Shown in pieces: positions 47,380-55,345 of a stretch of DNA of 64,000 nucleotides. A program made the position numbers and the translations under genes. Position 1 is the stretch's first letter. Each line of letters opens with the position of its first letter. Source of the DNA: Clostridium transplantifaecale (lineage in GTDB: Bacteria; Bacillota; Clostridia; Lachnospirales; Lachnospiraceae); the NCBI RefSeq assembly GCF_900626075.1, contig NZ_UYZY01000002.1, forward strand, positions 1,116,001-1,180,000, read 5' to 3'. A model generated the notes under the pieces. That model searched no databases. It was not told the origin of the DNA and worked only from the letters and a program-made list of their open reading frames with translations.

Positions 47380-49101
47380 TTACGCTTCCTGGCTGACGCC
47401 CTCCAGAACAATATTCCCGCTGGACAGGAGCGCGCCTCCGCAGCCGTCTACGCGCTTTGTCCCGGCCGCATAGAATTCGCCGTCTTTCTGCATTACGCTG
47501 TTTACCATGGTGCTCATAGCCTGGTCCACGGCAATGCGCACGGGGCGGTGGCCTTTTTCTTCCAGAAGTTTTATTGTATCTTCGGATATCCCGAACTCAA
47601 TTTCCAGCCCCTGCGCCCTGGTCAGGCAGTTCACATACGGAGCGTTTACGAGCTGTTCCGGGTTCATGCCGAAGTCAACCGCATTGATAATACCCTGGAG
47701 CGTTCCGGTGATAATTCTGGGACCTCCGGCGGCTCCAATAGCGAGGAACGGTTTTCCGTCCTTAAATACCATGCTTGGGCTCATGCTCGACAGCGGAGTT
47801 TTGCCGCCTTCAATGCTGTTGGCGCTTCCATAAGCCAAGCCCTGGCTCGTCATCGCCCCGGCGGCGGCCGAGAAATCGGACATGGCGTTATTCAGGATAA
47901 ATCCCAATCCGTCCACCACGATTCCGCTTCCAAACCAGTCCCTGACGGTCTGGGTCTGGGAAACGGCATTGCCGAACCGATCCATGATAGAGAAATGGGA
48001 GGTATTTCCCGGATACTCCTTCGCTTCGATTCCTTCGGCCGGCGCATATTCACCCGCATGGCCGTCTATCAACCGAAACCGTTCCCCGGCATGTGTTTTA
48101 CTGGTCAGACGTTTGGCGGCCACCGCCACAAAGTCGGGGTCGCCCAGAGCAATGCTGCGGTCGGCAAATCCCAGCTTCATCGCCTCTGCAATCGCGTGGA
48201 TGCTGGCTGCGGTATTATGTCCCATGCTCTGTAAGTCAGTGTTTTCCAGAATATTGAGCATCTCAATCAGTGCGCATCCTCCGCTTGGGGGAGCAAAGGA
48301 AACGACATGATATCCCCGGTAGTCCGTCTGAACCGGGCGGCGGAATTTAGGCTGGTACTGTTCCAGATCTGACCGTTCAAAACAGCCCCCCCGCCCGTTG
48401 ATTACAGCCACGATCCGTTCTGCGATCTCACCGCTGTAAAAAACGTCGACTCCCCTGTCTGCGACGGTTTCCAGCAATGCTCCCAGCTCGGGATTCTTCT
48501 GGGTTTCACCAAAGCGGTAAAATTCTTTTTCTCCTTTTAAATACAGCTTCCGGAAATCAGCGGAAAGGTTCATTTTGCGTTTCACGGAGTCGTCATACAT
48601 GGTCAGCGCTCCGGTGTAGCTGGTTCCGAATCCTTCCTTCGCATACCGGATGGCAGGGGCGGCGGCTTCTTTAAAGGACATTGTGCCGAACCGTTTCAGC
48701 ATATTGTCCATCGTCCTGAGAAGGCCGGGAAGGGCTACGGACTGTCCGCCCAGATCTTTCCACTCGTCCTGAACTTCGCCGTCCTTTAAGAACAGGTCCG
48801 GCCCAGCCTGCGCGGGGGCGGTTCCCCTTCCGTCGAGAGCGTAGACCTCGTCGTCTTTTTCACTGTACAGGAGGCTGAAACAGCCCCCGCCGATTCCGGA
48901 ATGATGGGGTTCCACCACGGACAATGCCAGAGAGACGGCCGCCGCCGCATCAAAAGCATTTCCCCCGTTTTTTAATATCTGGAGGCCTGCCCTGGCTGCA
49001 TAAATATTGTTGCAGCTCACCGCGCCGTAATCACCGCGGGCGACCGGTTTATCCCAGTGGGACGGCCACATGTAAATCTGTTTTTTTTGTTCCTGATACA
49101 T
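47380..49101 (-). CDS. gamma-glutamyltransferase/acylase, cytosolic type
   Basis: 573-residue Ntn-hydrolase. Autoprocessing would occur before Thr ~367 in GNTSHFS, making large and small subunits; the GGT features GNAFDAAAAV, GGNAF-type start and GGPRIITGTLQ are present. There is no signal peptide, as in YwrD-like intracellular forms, so its substrate would be imported. It starts just beyond the symporter stop with AAGGAGAT, so the two form an operon. It may release glutamate from gamma-glutamyl compounds or act as an acylase; the sequence does not decide. Confidence 0.87.
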   Translation of the reverse strand: MYQEQKKQIYMWPSHWDKPVARGDYGAVSCNNIYAARAGLQILKNGGNAFDAAAAVSLALSVVEPHHSGIGGGCFSLLYSEKDDEVYALDGRGTAPAQAGPDLFLKDGEVQDEWKDLGGQSVALPGLLRTMDNMLKRFGTMSFKEAAAPAIRYAKEGFGTSYTGALTMYDDSVKRKMNLSADFRKLYLKGEKEFYRFGETQKNPELGALLETVADRGVDVFYSGEIAERIVAVINGRGGCFERSDLEQYQPKFRRPVQTDYRGYHVVSFAPPSGGCALIEMLNILENTDLQSMGHNTAASIHAIAEAMKLGFADRSIALGDPDFVAVAAKRLTSKTHAGERFRLIDGHAGEYAPAEGIEAKEYPGNTSHFSIMDRFGNAVSQTQTVRDWFGSGIVVDGLGFILNNAMSDFSAAAGAMTSQGLAYGSANSIEGGKTPLSSMSPSMVFKDGKPFLAIGAAGGPRIITGTLQGIINAVDFGMNPEQLVNAPYVNCLTRAQGLEIEFGISEDTIKLLEEKGHRPVRIAVDQAMSTMVNSVMQKDGEFYAAGTKRVDGCGGALLSSGNIVLEGVSQEA

Positions 49102-49102
49102 A

Positions 49103-50476
49103 TTAAGCTATCTCCTTTTTACTCGTCATAAGCGAGACAATAATTCCGACTGAATATGTAACAACTACAACCGGATATACAGCTTCCATCTTGTCGGTCA
49201 GTCCGAGAAGCATCCAGGTAACGCCCACTACCATACCGGTCAGCATACTCCAGAAAGCGCCCTGCTTTGTGCAGCGTTTCCACATTAAACCGGCCAGGAT
49301 GGAGAAGCTGACCGGGGCTGCCGCTACGTGCTGAAGCGTTAAGAACAAGTTGGTCAGAGACTGGCTGGGAATCAGGAAAGCCGGAATCAGGGTAAGGTAG
49401 GCAAAAATAAACGTAACGGATTTGGAAATTTTTAAGACCTTCTGATCATCGGCTTCCGGTGCGATTTCCGTCTTGTAAATATTAGTGATAATGGTTCCCG
49501 TAGCGAGCATCATGGTTGCCATCGTAGCGGCGATGATCATGGTTGCGAATGCAAAGATGACACCGGCGAAAACAGGGCTGCTGAAGGTTTTAACAGCATA
49601 AGCAAAAGCAGTTGAACCGTCGCCCAGGTCGGCGCCGGACGCTTTTGACAGCATACCACAAATTGCCGTGAAAAAACAGATTGGAGCGGCGATCAGATAG
49701 CCGAGAATCGAACCAGTTCTTGCCGCCTGAGGGCTCTTTGCCGCCAGAAGCGGCTGAAGCACGGCCTGCATAACCGCGGTGCTGATGCATCCGCCCAGGA
49801 TCCACGCAACGATTCGCTGTGTCGGCATATTCCCCATGGAATCATATTTTTCAGGAAGCTGCTCAAATAAGCCGCCGAGGCCTCCAAAATTGGAAAGCGT
49901 TGTGAAGGTAAAGACAATAAGCAGGATGTAGATACCAATGCAGACAACGCGCCCAACGGCCGATGCCCCCTTCATACCGGAAAAGCTGGTGTAGAGTACG
50001 GCTACGGTAACGCCAATCAGCATTGCGGCCATCAGGTTCATGCCCGGCAAGACAATCTGGATGATGCTGGCTACCGTCTTTAACTGAATCGGGATATAGA
50101 GAAATCCGTAAACGATCCAGGCGTAGGAGTATAAGCGCGTGGTCTTTTTGTCAAACCGGTTCTGCAGATAAGCGGGAACCGATTCGCCGGGCATTCTTTC
50201 CCGGATAATTTTAGCGAAGACAGCCAGGGCAATAAAATAGAAAGAACCCGCGATAGAATACCATGCGCCGGAAATTCCGAGGTTGTAACCGTTCTGTGCC
50301 GCGCCAACGACGGCCATGCCGCCGATTTGCCACGCTGCGAAAATACAGCCGAGTGAAACGGCGCCCATAGTCTTGTCTCCGCCGGACCACTGATTTGCCG
50401 ATTTAACCTTTGTACCGGCATAAACTCCGACCCCGATGATCAACATAAACGTAATAATCCATACAGCAATTAACAT
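49103..50476 (-). CDS. sodium:solute symporter family transporter
   Basis: 457 residues with about 12-13 hydrophobic helices in the SSS/LeuT-fold pattern, e.g. MGAVSLGCIFAAWQIGGMAVVG and RMPGESVPAYLQNRF, as in PutP-like permeases. Imports an organic solute with sodium. The start at 50476 follows GGAGGAG; an upstream in-frame codon (50503) precedes that site. First gene of the operon with GGT, divergent from a GntR regulator, which together suggest uptake of a gamma-glutamyl or related amino compound. Confidence 0.85.
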   Translation of the reverse strand: MLIAVWIITFMLIIGVGVYAGTKVKSANQWSGGDKTMGAVSLGCIFAAWQIGGMAVVGAAQNGYNLGISGAWYSIAGSFYFIALAVFAKIIRERMPGESVPAYLQNRFDKKTTRLYSYAWIVYGFLYIPIQLKTVASIIQIVLPGMNLMAAMLIGVTVAVLYTSFSGMKGASAVGRVVCIGIYILLIVFTFTTLSNFGGLGGLFEQLPEKYDSMGNMPTQRIVAWILGGCISTAVMQAVLQPLLAAKSPQAARTGSILGYLIAAPICFFTAICGMLSKASGADLGDGSTAFAYAVKTFSSPVFAGVIFAFATMIIAATMATMMLATGTIITNIYKTEIAPEADDQKVLKISKSVTFIFAYLTLIPAFLIPSQSLTNLFLTLQHVAAAPVSFSILAGLMWKRCTKQGAFWSMLTGMVVGVTWMLLGLTDKMEAVYPVVVVTYSVGIIVSLMTSKKEIA

Positions 50477-50608
50477 ACTTCTCCTCCTTCGATTGTTTGA
50501 CAATGAAAAGCCACAGTAGCGTGCTTTCCGTTAATTACACTGACACTTTGTTTTCGTTTAGCAGATTGCCGATAAAATGAACGTCCCTCCCCTCCTCATT
50601 CTTCAGTA

Positions 50609-50814
50609 ATATATTACATATTACATGTTACATATCGTTAGTATAGCACGATTGAACCCGATGTCAATTATTTTTCGCAGAAAATGTCAGCTTTTGCAGT
50701 TGAAGCCTGCTTTTTCCTTCACCTGAAGGCGGTAACCTGAGTGCGGAGTGCGCGGGTTATCATTGCATTTTTTTACTTTTGTCGTTATACTTGATTTATG
50801 GATATGTAATATAT
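50609..50814. promoter_or_regulatory. divergent control region with inverted 13-mers
   Basis: ATATATTACATAT (50609-50621) and its exact reverse complement ATATGTAATATAT (50802-50814), with two more TTACAT units (50620-50634). Such ATTACAT/ATGTAAT repeats are candidate sites for the adjacent GntR regulator controlling the symporter-GGT operon and itself. Confidence 0.5.
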
Positions 50815-50946
50815 TTGATTTGAGAGGAATTTAAAAGCAAATTGTTTTACCGATGTAACCGTTTGGACGGACATACTTTATGAAACGGAAACTTATAATG
50901 CCGCCGGACCGTTACGCAGATTAATAAATGGAAGGATTTTATACTT

Positions 50947-51627
50947 ATGAATGATGAATCTCTGCTGGGTGGAGGGTATATCCACACGAATACATTTAAG
51001 GAACAGGCATATGAACTGATTAAGGATGCCGTACTTTACAACCGTTTCCGGATCGGAGCGGTTTATTCACAGGAAGCAATCTGCAATGAGCTGGGAATCA
51101 GCCGTACGCCGGTGCGCGAAGCTCTTCTGGAGCTGCAGAAAGAAGGTTATGTCTGTTTTTGCCGGGGAAAAGGCGTGAAAGTAGTTCCCGTGACGGAGGA
51201 TGACGCCAGGGATATCCTGGAGATGCGTATGTTAATGGAACGCAATAATGCAAGACTCGCCGCCTTGAGGAGCACGGACGAGGAGATAGAGGGACTGCTT
51301 CAGTGTCTCGATGAGCTGAAAAGCAATCTGGATTCCAGGGACAGCCGTTTCCTCTACCGGATCGATCACAAATTCCACCGTGGGATCGCCAATGCGACCC
51401 ACAATGGATGGATGAGCCGCGAGACAGGGCTGCTTTTAGACAATTACCTGCGTTTTGAGGTTAAATCAGTGTATAATAACTCGATTGATGCCCAGATTGT
51501 ATGGGAAGAACATCAGGCTATCGGCGCTGCCATCCGTGACCGCAACCCGGAAAAAGCCGAGCAGGCCGTGAGCCGTCATCTGAATAATTCCTATAAGCGG
51601 ACGCTCAGTCCGTTATGGGAGGAGTAG
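50947..51627 (+). CDS. GntR-family (FadR-type) transcriptional regulator
   Basis: 226 residues. The N-terminal winged HTH (~12-78) includes the GntR hallmark YSQEAICNELGISRTPVREALLELQKEG. A C-terminal helical FCD ligand domain (~85-215) follows, with HKFHRGI and HLNNSYKR supplying candidate metal-binding His. Divergent from the symporter-GGT operon across a 470-bp region with inverted repeats, so it probably represses that operon until an effector is present. Confidence 0.85.
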   Translation: MNDESLLGGGYIHTNTFKEQAYELIKDAVLYNRFRIGAVYSQEAICNELGISRTPVREALLELQKEGYVCFCRGKGVKVVPVTEDDARDILEMRMLMERNNARLAALRSTDEEIEGLLQCLDELKSNLDSRDSRFLYRIDHKFHRGIANATHNGWMSRETGLLLDNYLRFEVKSVYNNSIDAQIVWEEHQAIGAAIRDRNPEKAEQAVSRHLNNSYKRTLSPLWEE

Positions 51628-51692
51628 GGAAGAAAGTATGGCGTAAAATGCCGGTGGATTTACACAAATATTCCGAAATTAAAAATATATCC

Positions 51693-51744
51693 AAAGCCCC
51701 GCTCTTCGAAGAACCAGAAATTGGTTTCGAAGGGCGGGGCTTTT
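51693..51744. terminator. bidirectional terminator
   Basis: AAAGCCCCGC.CTTCGAA.AACCA pairs with TGGTTTCGAAG.GCGGGGCTTT between convergent GntR and phosphoesterase genes; the flanks give T-runs on both strands. Confidence 0.85.
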
Positions 51745-51758
51745 ATGAAACCTTCCTA

Positions 51759-52370
51759 TTATTCCGTTTTTTCTATATCCTCATAGTCCACCAGATATCT
51801 CTCATAGGCATTTATTACCGTGGTATCACCATAAACGGAATTCCGCTTGAAATTCCCACCATAATTTGCGTGGACATGGCCATGGATAAAGTAAGCCGGT
51901 TTGTATTTGTCCATCAGCCTGTTAAAGGCCTGGAAGCCGGTGTGCGGGAGATCCTCCCCGTCGTTGAAGCCATAGGCCGGGGCGTGGGATACGAGAATAT
52001 CAAAGCCGCGGCTGTAGGCCAGTTTGGGCCAGAGCCTGGAGACACGCCGGTTCATGGCACCCTGGGTGTACTGGTGGACGCCGTCGCGGTAGCGCATGGA
52101 GCCGCCCAGACCCAGGATCCGGATACCTTTGTAGTTGTAAATCTTATCTTCAATGCAGATACAGCCTTCCGGCGGTGTCTGTTCATAGCAGTCGTCATGG
52201 TTGCCATGGACATAGAGCACCGGAGCGTGCGTAAACGTGGCCAGAAAGGAGAGGTACTGCGGGGCTAAGTCACCACAGGAAATAATAAGATCGACCCCGT
52301 CCAGCTTTGATTTCTCAAAATAATCCCAGAGGGATTTGGACTCCTCGTCAGCCAGTGTCAGTATTTTCAT
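51759..52370 (-). CDS. small cytosolic metallophosphoesterase
   Basis: 203 residues. Calcineurin-like motifs are present in altered order: ISCGDLAPQYL (GD), YVHGNHDD (GNHD), VSHAPAYG and HGHVHANY. The first D-x-H site is replaced by LTLADEES, as in compact YfcE-type relatives. Unrelated in detail to the two anchored phosphoesterases at 25 and 33 kb. No ribosome site stronger than the usual is seen; the gap to the upstream fusion gene is ~130 bp. Confidence 0.8.
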   Translation of the reverse strand: MKILTLADEESKSLWDYFEKSKLDGVDLIISCGDLAPQYLSFLATFTHAPVLYVHGNHDDCYEQTPPEGCICIEDKIYNYKGIRILGLGGSMRYRDGVHQYTQGAMNRRVSRLWPKLAYSRGFDILVSHAPAYGFNDGEDLPHTGFQAFNRLMDKYKPAYFIHGHVHANYGGNFKRNSVYGDTTVINAYERYLVDYEDIEKTE

Positions 52371-52451
52371 TTATAAAATCCTCATATGTTATTCTGAATC
52401 CGTGTCTGGTATCGTTTTTATGCGGTATTACCTTAAGAGCCCGATATGGCG

Positions 52452-52468
52452 CCGTGGTATCACCACGG
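52452..52468. repeat. short perfect hairpin between genes
   Basis: CCGTGGT/ACCACGG with a 3-nt loop, flanked by several GTGATAT units (52472-52494). No T-run, so not a simple terminator. Confidence 0.4.
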
Positions 52469-52501
52469 AGTGTGATATCGCCTTCGGTGATATATACCGC
52501 C

Positions 52502-54433
52502 TCAGATGTCCTTGGGCCTGCAAAGTCCCTGCAGCCGGACAACCGGCCGGGCCTCGTCGGCCAGCATCTCAAAATCGGGAATCGTACCTATGATATTGTC
52601 AGCCAGCCAGTCCATCGTGATAATTTCCTCGGGTGTGAGGATGTGATCATCATCCTTTTGAATCATACCGTCCTGGGAGTACAGCGTTCCGGCAAACGGA
52701 TGGAAGGAGCCTGATTCCACGGCGCGGCGCATAAATTCCACCAGCTTTTTGGTGCCGGGAGCAAGATTCTGGGTGTAGATGATATCAACAACCCCGGCCG
52801 ACAGGCCCCACCAGTAGTTCAGGGCCCTGCTGTCGGAGGAATCGTTCTCATCCCAGGATCCGCTGATGATACTGCTGATAATTTTCTCGTAGAACTTTCC
52901 CCAGTTCCACAGCGGAGTGGCCGCGTTAAAGGGCATGCTGCCGTCTGCAGCATTTTCGAAGCGGTACAGTCCGAACTGGCGTGAGGCAAACCGCGGGATA
53001 ATCATATCCTGGCTGGATACATAGGAAATATGGTGTTTCCTGAAGTATTCCACGATATCATCCTCTTTCACCGTCGACCACTTCAGGTAAATCTTAGCTC
53101 TTGGGTTCACCATCCGGGCGCCCAGGGCGAACGCGTTGATATTGGCCGTCATACCGTATATCGGATAATCGGCAATGTAGCCGATGTGGTTATTATCCGC
53201 AAGGGAGCCTGCAATCATTCCGCAGAGAAACTTCGCTTCATACATACGTCCGTAATAGGTCCTGATATAGCGGTGGGAGGTATTCAGCGAACAGTTCAGT
53301 ATCTTGACGTCCGGGTATTCCACGGCTGCTTTCAGGCTGGCGGGAATAAATTCAGGAGTGGTGGTGAAAATAATGCCGCACCCGGCGTCGATGGCTTTTT
53401 TAATTGCCGCCTGGGCATCCTCCCCTGCGGTTATGTTGTCGATGCAGATCGTCTCGGCCTGCCCCTTGAAAATCTCTTCCACATGGCGTCTGCCCAGTTC
53501 ATGGGCGTAGGTCCAGCTTGATGTGGCGGCATTCTTGGAGTGGATAAACGCAATCCTGACCTGTTTTGGGGAAGGCGGAAGCAGAATGTCAATAAACTTT
53601 TTCCTGGGTGAAGCATCCACGGGATCCATCACCAGTTCCACCGACTGCTTTTCTTTGAGAAGCGTAAATTCATCCCAGATTTTTGCCATGTTCTCTTTCA
53701 CTTTAGACGACGGATCGCTAAGAAGTGACGCATAGCCGTATATTTCAATATAGGATAGAAGAGCGTCGCCGGTTTTAATGGAGAGCCGGGTACCGCCGCT
53801 GGCCATGTAGGCGCTGCGGAATTTTACATAGGCTGCGGAAAAATCCATCCGCATCTCCTCGGTCCAGACCGTCTTACTGTCGCCGGCCACGGCGGCGGCC
53901 AGGCGGGTAAAACCGCCCTCACGGCCGAACAGGACATAGTTGATGTTGGTCAGCCGGTGAAAATTCATATACTCATAGTAAATGATATTGTCGGTTTCTT
54001 TCGTCCTTCTCGGAATCAGCCGGGTGACAACGGCGGGGATAAAGGGGGAGTCAAAATACTTCAGGACACTGACCCGTTTATTACCCTCCATGATGTAAAA
54101 GCGCCCCATAAATTCGCAGGCGGTTACCGGCTCACGGATCCCTTCCTTCAAATGGGAATCACAGAGATTAATCCATTTGGAGGCAAATTCCGAATGAGGA
54201 TCCAGAAGCGGCATATAATTCGGGGCAAATGCGGTCCGTCTGCCGATACTCCTCGTTCCGGCAATAAGCTCCGCCGGGATCTGCTGCAGTCCGAGCCGCA
54301 CCTCGGAAACAATATCGATATGGGAAATACTTTCATCAAGGGCCTGCAGGTAGGGATAACTGCCCTCCGAAAGATGGCGCTGGTATTCCTTTTTACCTGC
54401 TTTATAGGCTTTTGAATAATCATCATAAGACAT
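52502..54433 (-). CDS. cytosolic fusion: ParB-like N-terminal region plus BMP substrate-binding fold
   Basis: 643 residues, no signal peptide. Residues ~90-135 read REPVTACEFMGRFYIMEGNKR then VSVLKYFDSPFIPAVV, like the ParB/sulfiredoxin fold (a GNKRVS box in place of GxRR). From ~290 (KQVRIAFIHSKNAATSS) the sequence is a BMP/PnrA-type nucleoside- or purine-binding domain, with GRMYEAKFLCGMIAGSLADNN and IYGMTANINAFALGARM. BMP proteins are normally lipoproteins of an ABC importer; this one must act inside the cell, perhaps as a sensor. Similar proteins occur in other Lachnospiraceae, as I recall. No ABC transporter genes are adjacent. Confidence 0.75.
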   Translation of the reverse strand: MSYDDYSKAYKAGKKEYQRHLSEGSYPYLQALDESISHIDIVSEVRLGLQQIPAELIAGTRSIGRRTAFAPNYMPLLDPHSEFASKWINLCDSHLKEGIREPVTACEFMGRFYIMEGNKRVSVLKYFDSPFIPAVVTRLIPRRTKETDNIIYYEYMNFHRLTNINYVLFGREGGFTRLAAAVAGDSKTVWTEEMRMDFSAAYVKFRSAYMASGGTRLSIKTGDALLSYIEIYGYASLLSDPSSKVKENMAKIWDEFTLLKEKQSVELVMDPVDASPRKKFIDILLPPSPKQVRIAFIHSKNAATSSWTYAHELGRRHVEEIFKGQAETICIDNITAGEDAQAAIKKAIDAGCGIIFTTTPEFIPASLKAAVEYPDVKILNCSLNTSHRYIRTYYGRMYEAKFLCGMIAGSLADNNHIGYIADYPIYGMTANINAFALGARMVNPRAKIYLKWSTVKEDDIVEYFRKHHISYVSSQDMIIPRFASRQFGLYRFENAADGSMPFNAATPLWNWGKFYEKIISSIISGSWDENDSSDSRALNYWWGLSAGVVDIIYTQNLAPGTKKLVEFMRRAVESGSFHPFAGTLYSQDGMIQKDDDHILTPEEIITMDWLADNIIGTIPDFEMLADEARPVVRLQGLCRPKDI

Positions 54434-54527
54434 AAGGGACCTCCTGTCTGGAATTCGTATAGCCGGAGATTTTTCGTTGATTTGAGTATAGCACAGGTGG
54501 GCGGAGGGTGCAATGAGGGAGAGGTAG

Positions 54528-54843
54528 TTGAGAGGCGAGGACGCTTCTGTAAGATGGCGGATGGGGGAGTGGGAGGTGTATATGAGTCTTCAGTCCCGGT
54601 TTGCAGGGTGTGGTGAAGGGGAATCCGGAGAAAAAAATTCCTGCGGGGACTCGCTCCCGCTTATGAAGCGCACAGCGGATGCTAAGCTCGTGAGGGACCT
54701 CGCTAAGCACCGGCGGGCTTCAAGGTCACCCTTCGGAAAGTTTTTCTCCTCCTTCCCCCGGGCAGTTTGTCGACGGGACTGAAGACTCAGGGAAGGTGTT
54801 GCCCCAACCGTCAGCTTCAGAGGCTGATTGTCTCTTTTGTCAA
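54528..54843 (+). repeat. long-palindrome unit E
   Basis: Begins TTGAGAGGCGAGGACGC, ends GATTGTCTCTTTTGTCAA. Arms GTCTTCAGTCCCGG and GGGACTGAAGAC; inner AATTCCTGCGGGGAC pairs with CCCTTCGGAAAGTT. Closest to unit A and shows the uninterrupted site of the group II intron. The 72 bp after it contains CCACTAC/GTAGTGG. Confidence 0.85.
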
Positions 54844-54915
54844 GAAGGTGGGTAGAGGGATTGTGGAGGCCACTACAATCCGCAGAAACGTAGTGGTTTT
54901 AAGAATAGTTCCCTC
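54844..54915. repeat. spacer hairpin between palindrome units E and F
   Basis: GAGGCCACTAC (54867-54877) and GTAGTGG (54891-54897) form a stem. A related GAGGCCACTAC...GTGG occurs after unit C (39554-39580). Confidence 0.55.
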
Positions 54916-55132
54916 TTGAAGAAACAGAACAAATCAGCGGCCGCAGGCCGGGGTTCGGAATGGCGGTAAAACTTTGCGTCTTCAGTCCCGGCCATAACCT
55001 TCCTGGTGGGGGAGGAACTTTTTCTGCCCGGATTCCCCACCCGCGACTAAACTTAAACCGGGGCTGAAGACTCACAACCTCCCTCTCCCCATACCGCCCC
55101 CCGACCGTCCCGGCAGTGTTCTCTTTCCTCAA
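54916..55132 (-). repeat. long-palindrome unit F, internally deleted, inverted to E
   Basis: Begins TTGAAGAAACAGAACAAATC like B and ends GTTCTCTTTCCTCAAT. Arms GTCTTCAGTCCCGG and CGGGGCTGAAGAC remain. The apex is lost: GGTGGGGGAGG is joined directly to AACTTTTTCTGCCCGG. Length ~217 bp instead of ~320. Confidence 0.8.
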
Positions 55133-55199
55133 TTACAGTAGCGATTTTCTGTAAATTGCCGCAAACCCCTTGTTTTTCAGGGATTTTGTGAAATCGGTC

Positions 55200-55227
55200 T
55201 TGCAAAATTATTATTTTCCTGTAAAAT
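55200..55227 (+). promoter_or_regulatory. predicted promoter of the ABC-F gene
   Basis: TTGCAA (55200-55205), a 16-bp spacer and TAAAAT (55222-55227). An untranslated leader of about 115 nt follows. Confidence 0.5.
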
Positions 55228-55345
55228 AGAAGAGACGCAGTGGGAGGGGCATGAAAAAGCCTCTTTTTCTATCCCTGCAGTTTGCCAGTGAACGAGAATA
55301 AACAGTCAGTCATTATAAAGCAGTTAATTATGAAAGGGAATCAAT

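Noticed and set aside
47341..48234. 297-residue plus-strand frame inside the GGT gene
   Set aside because: Opposite the GGT catalytic region with no start signals.
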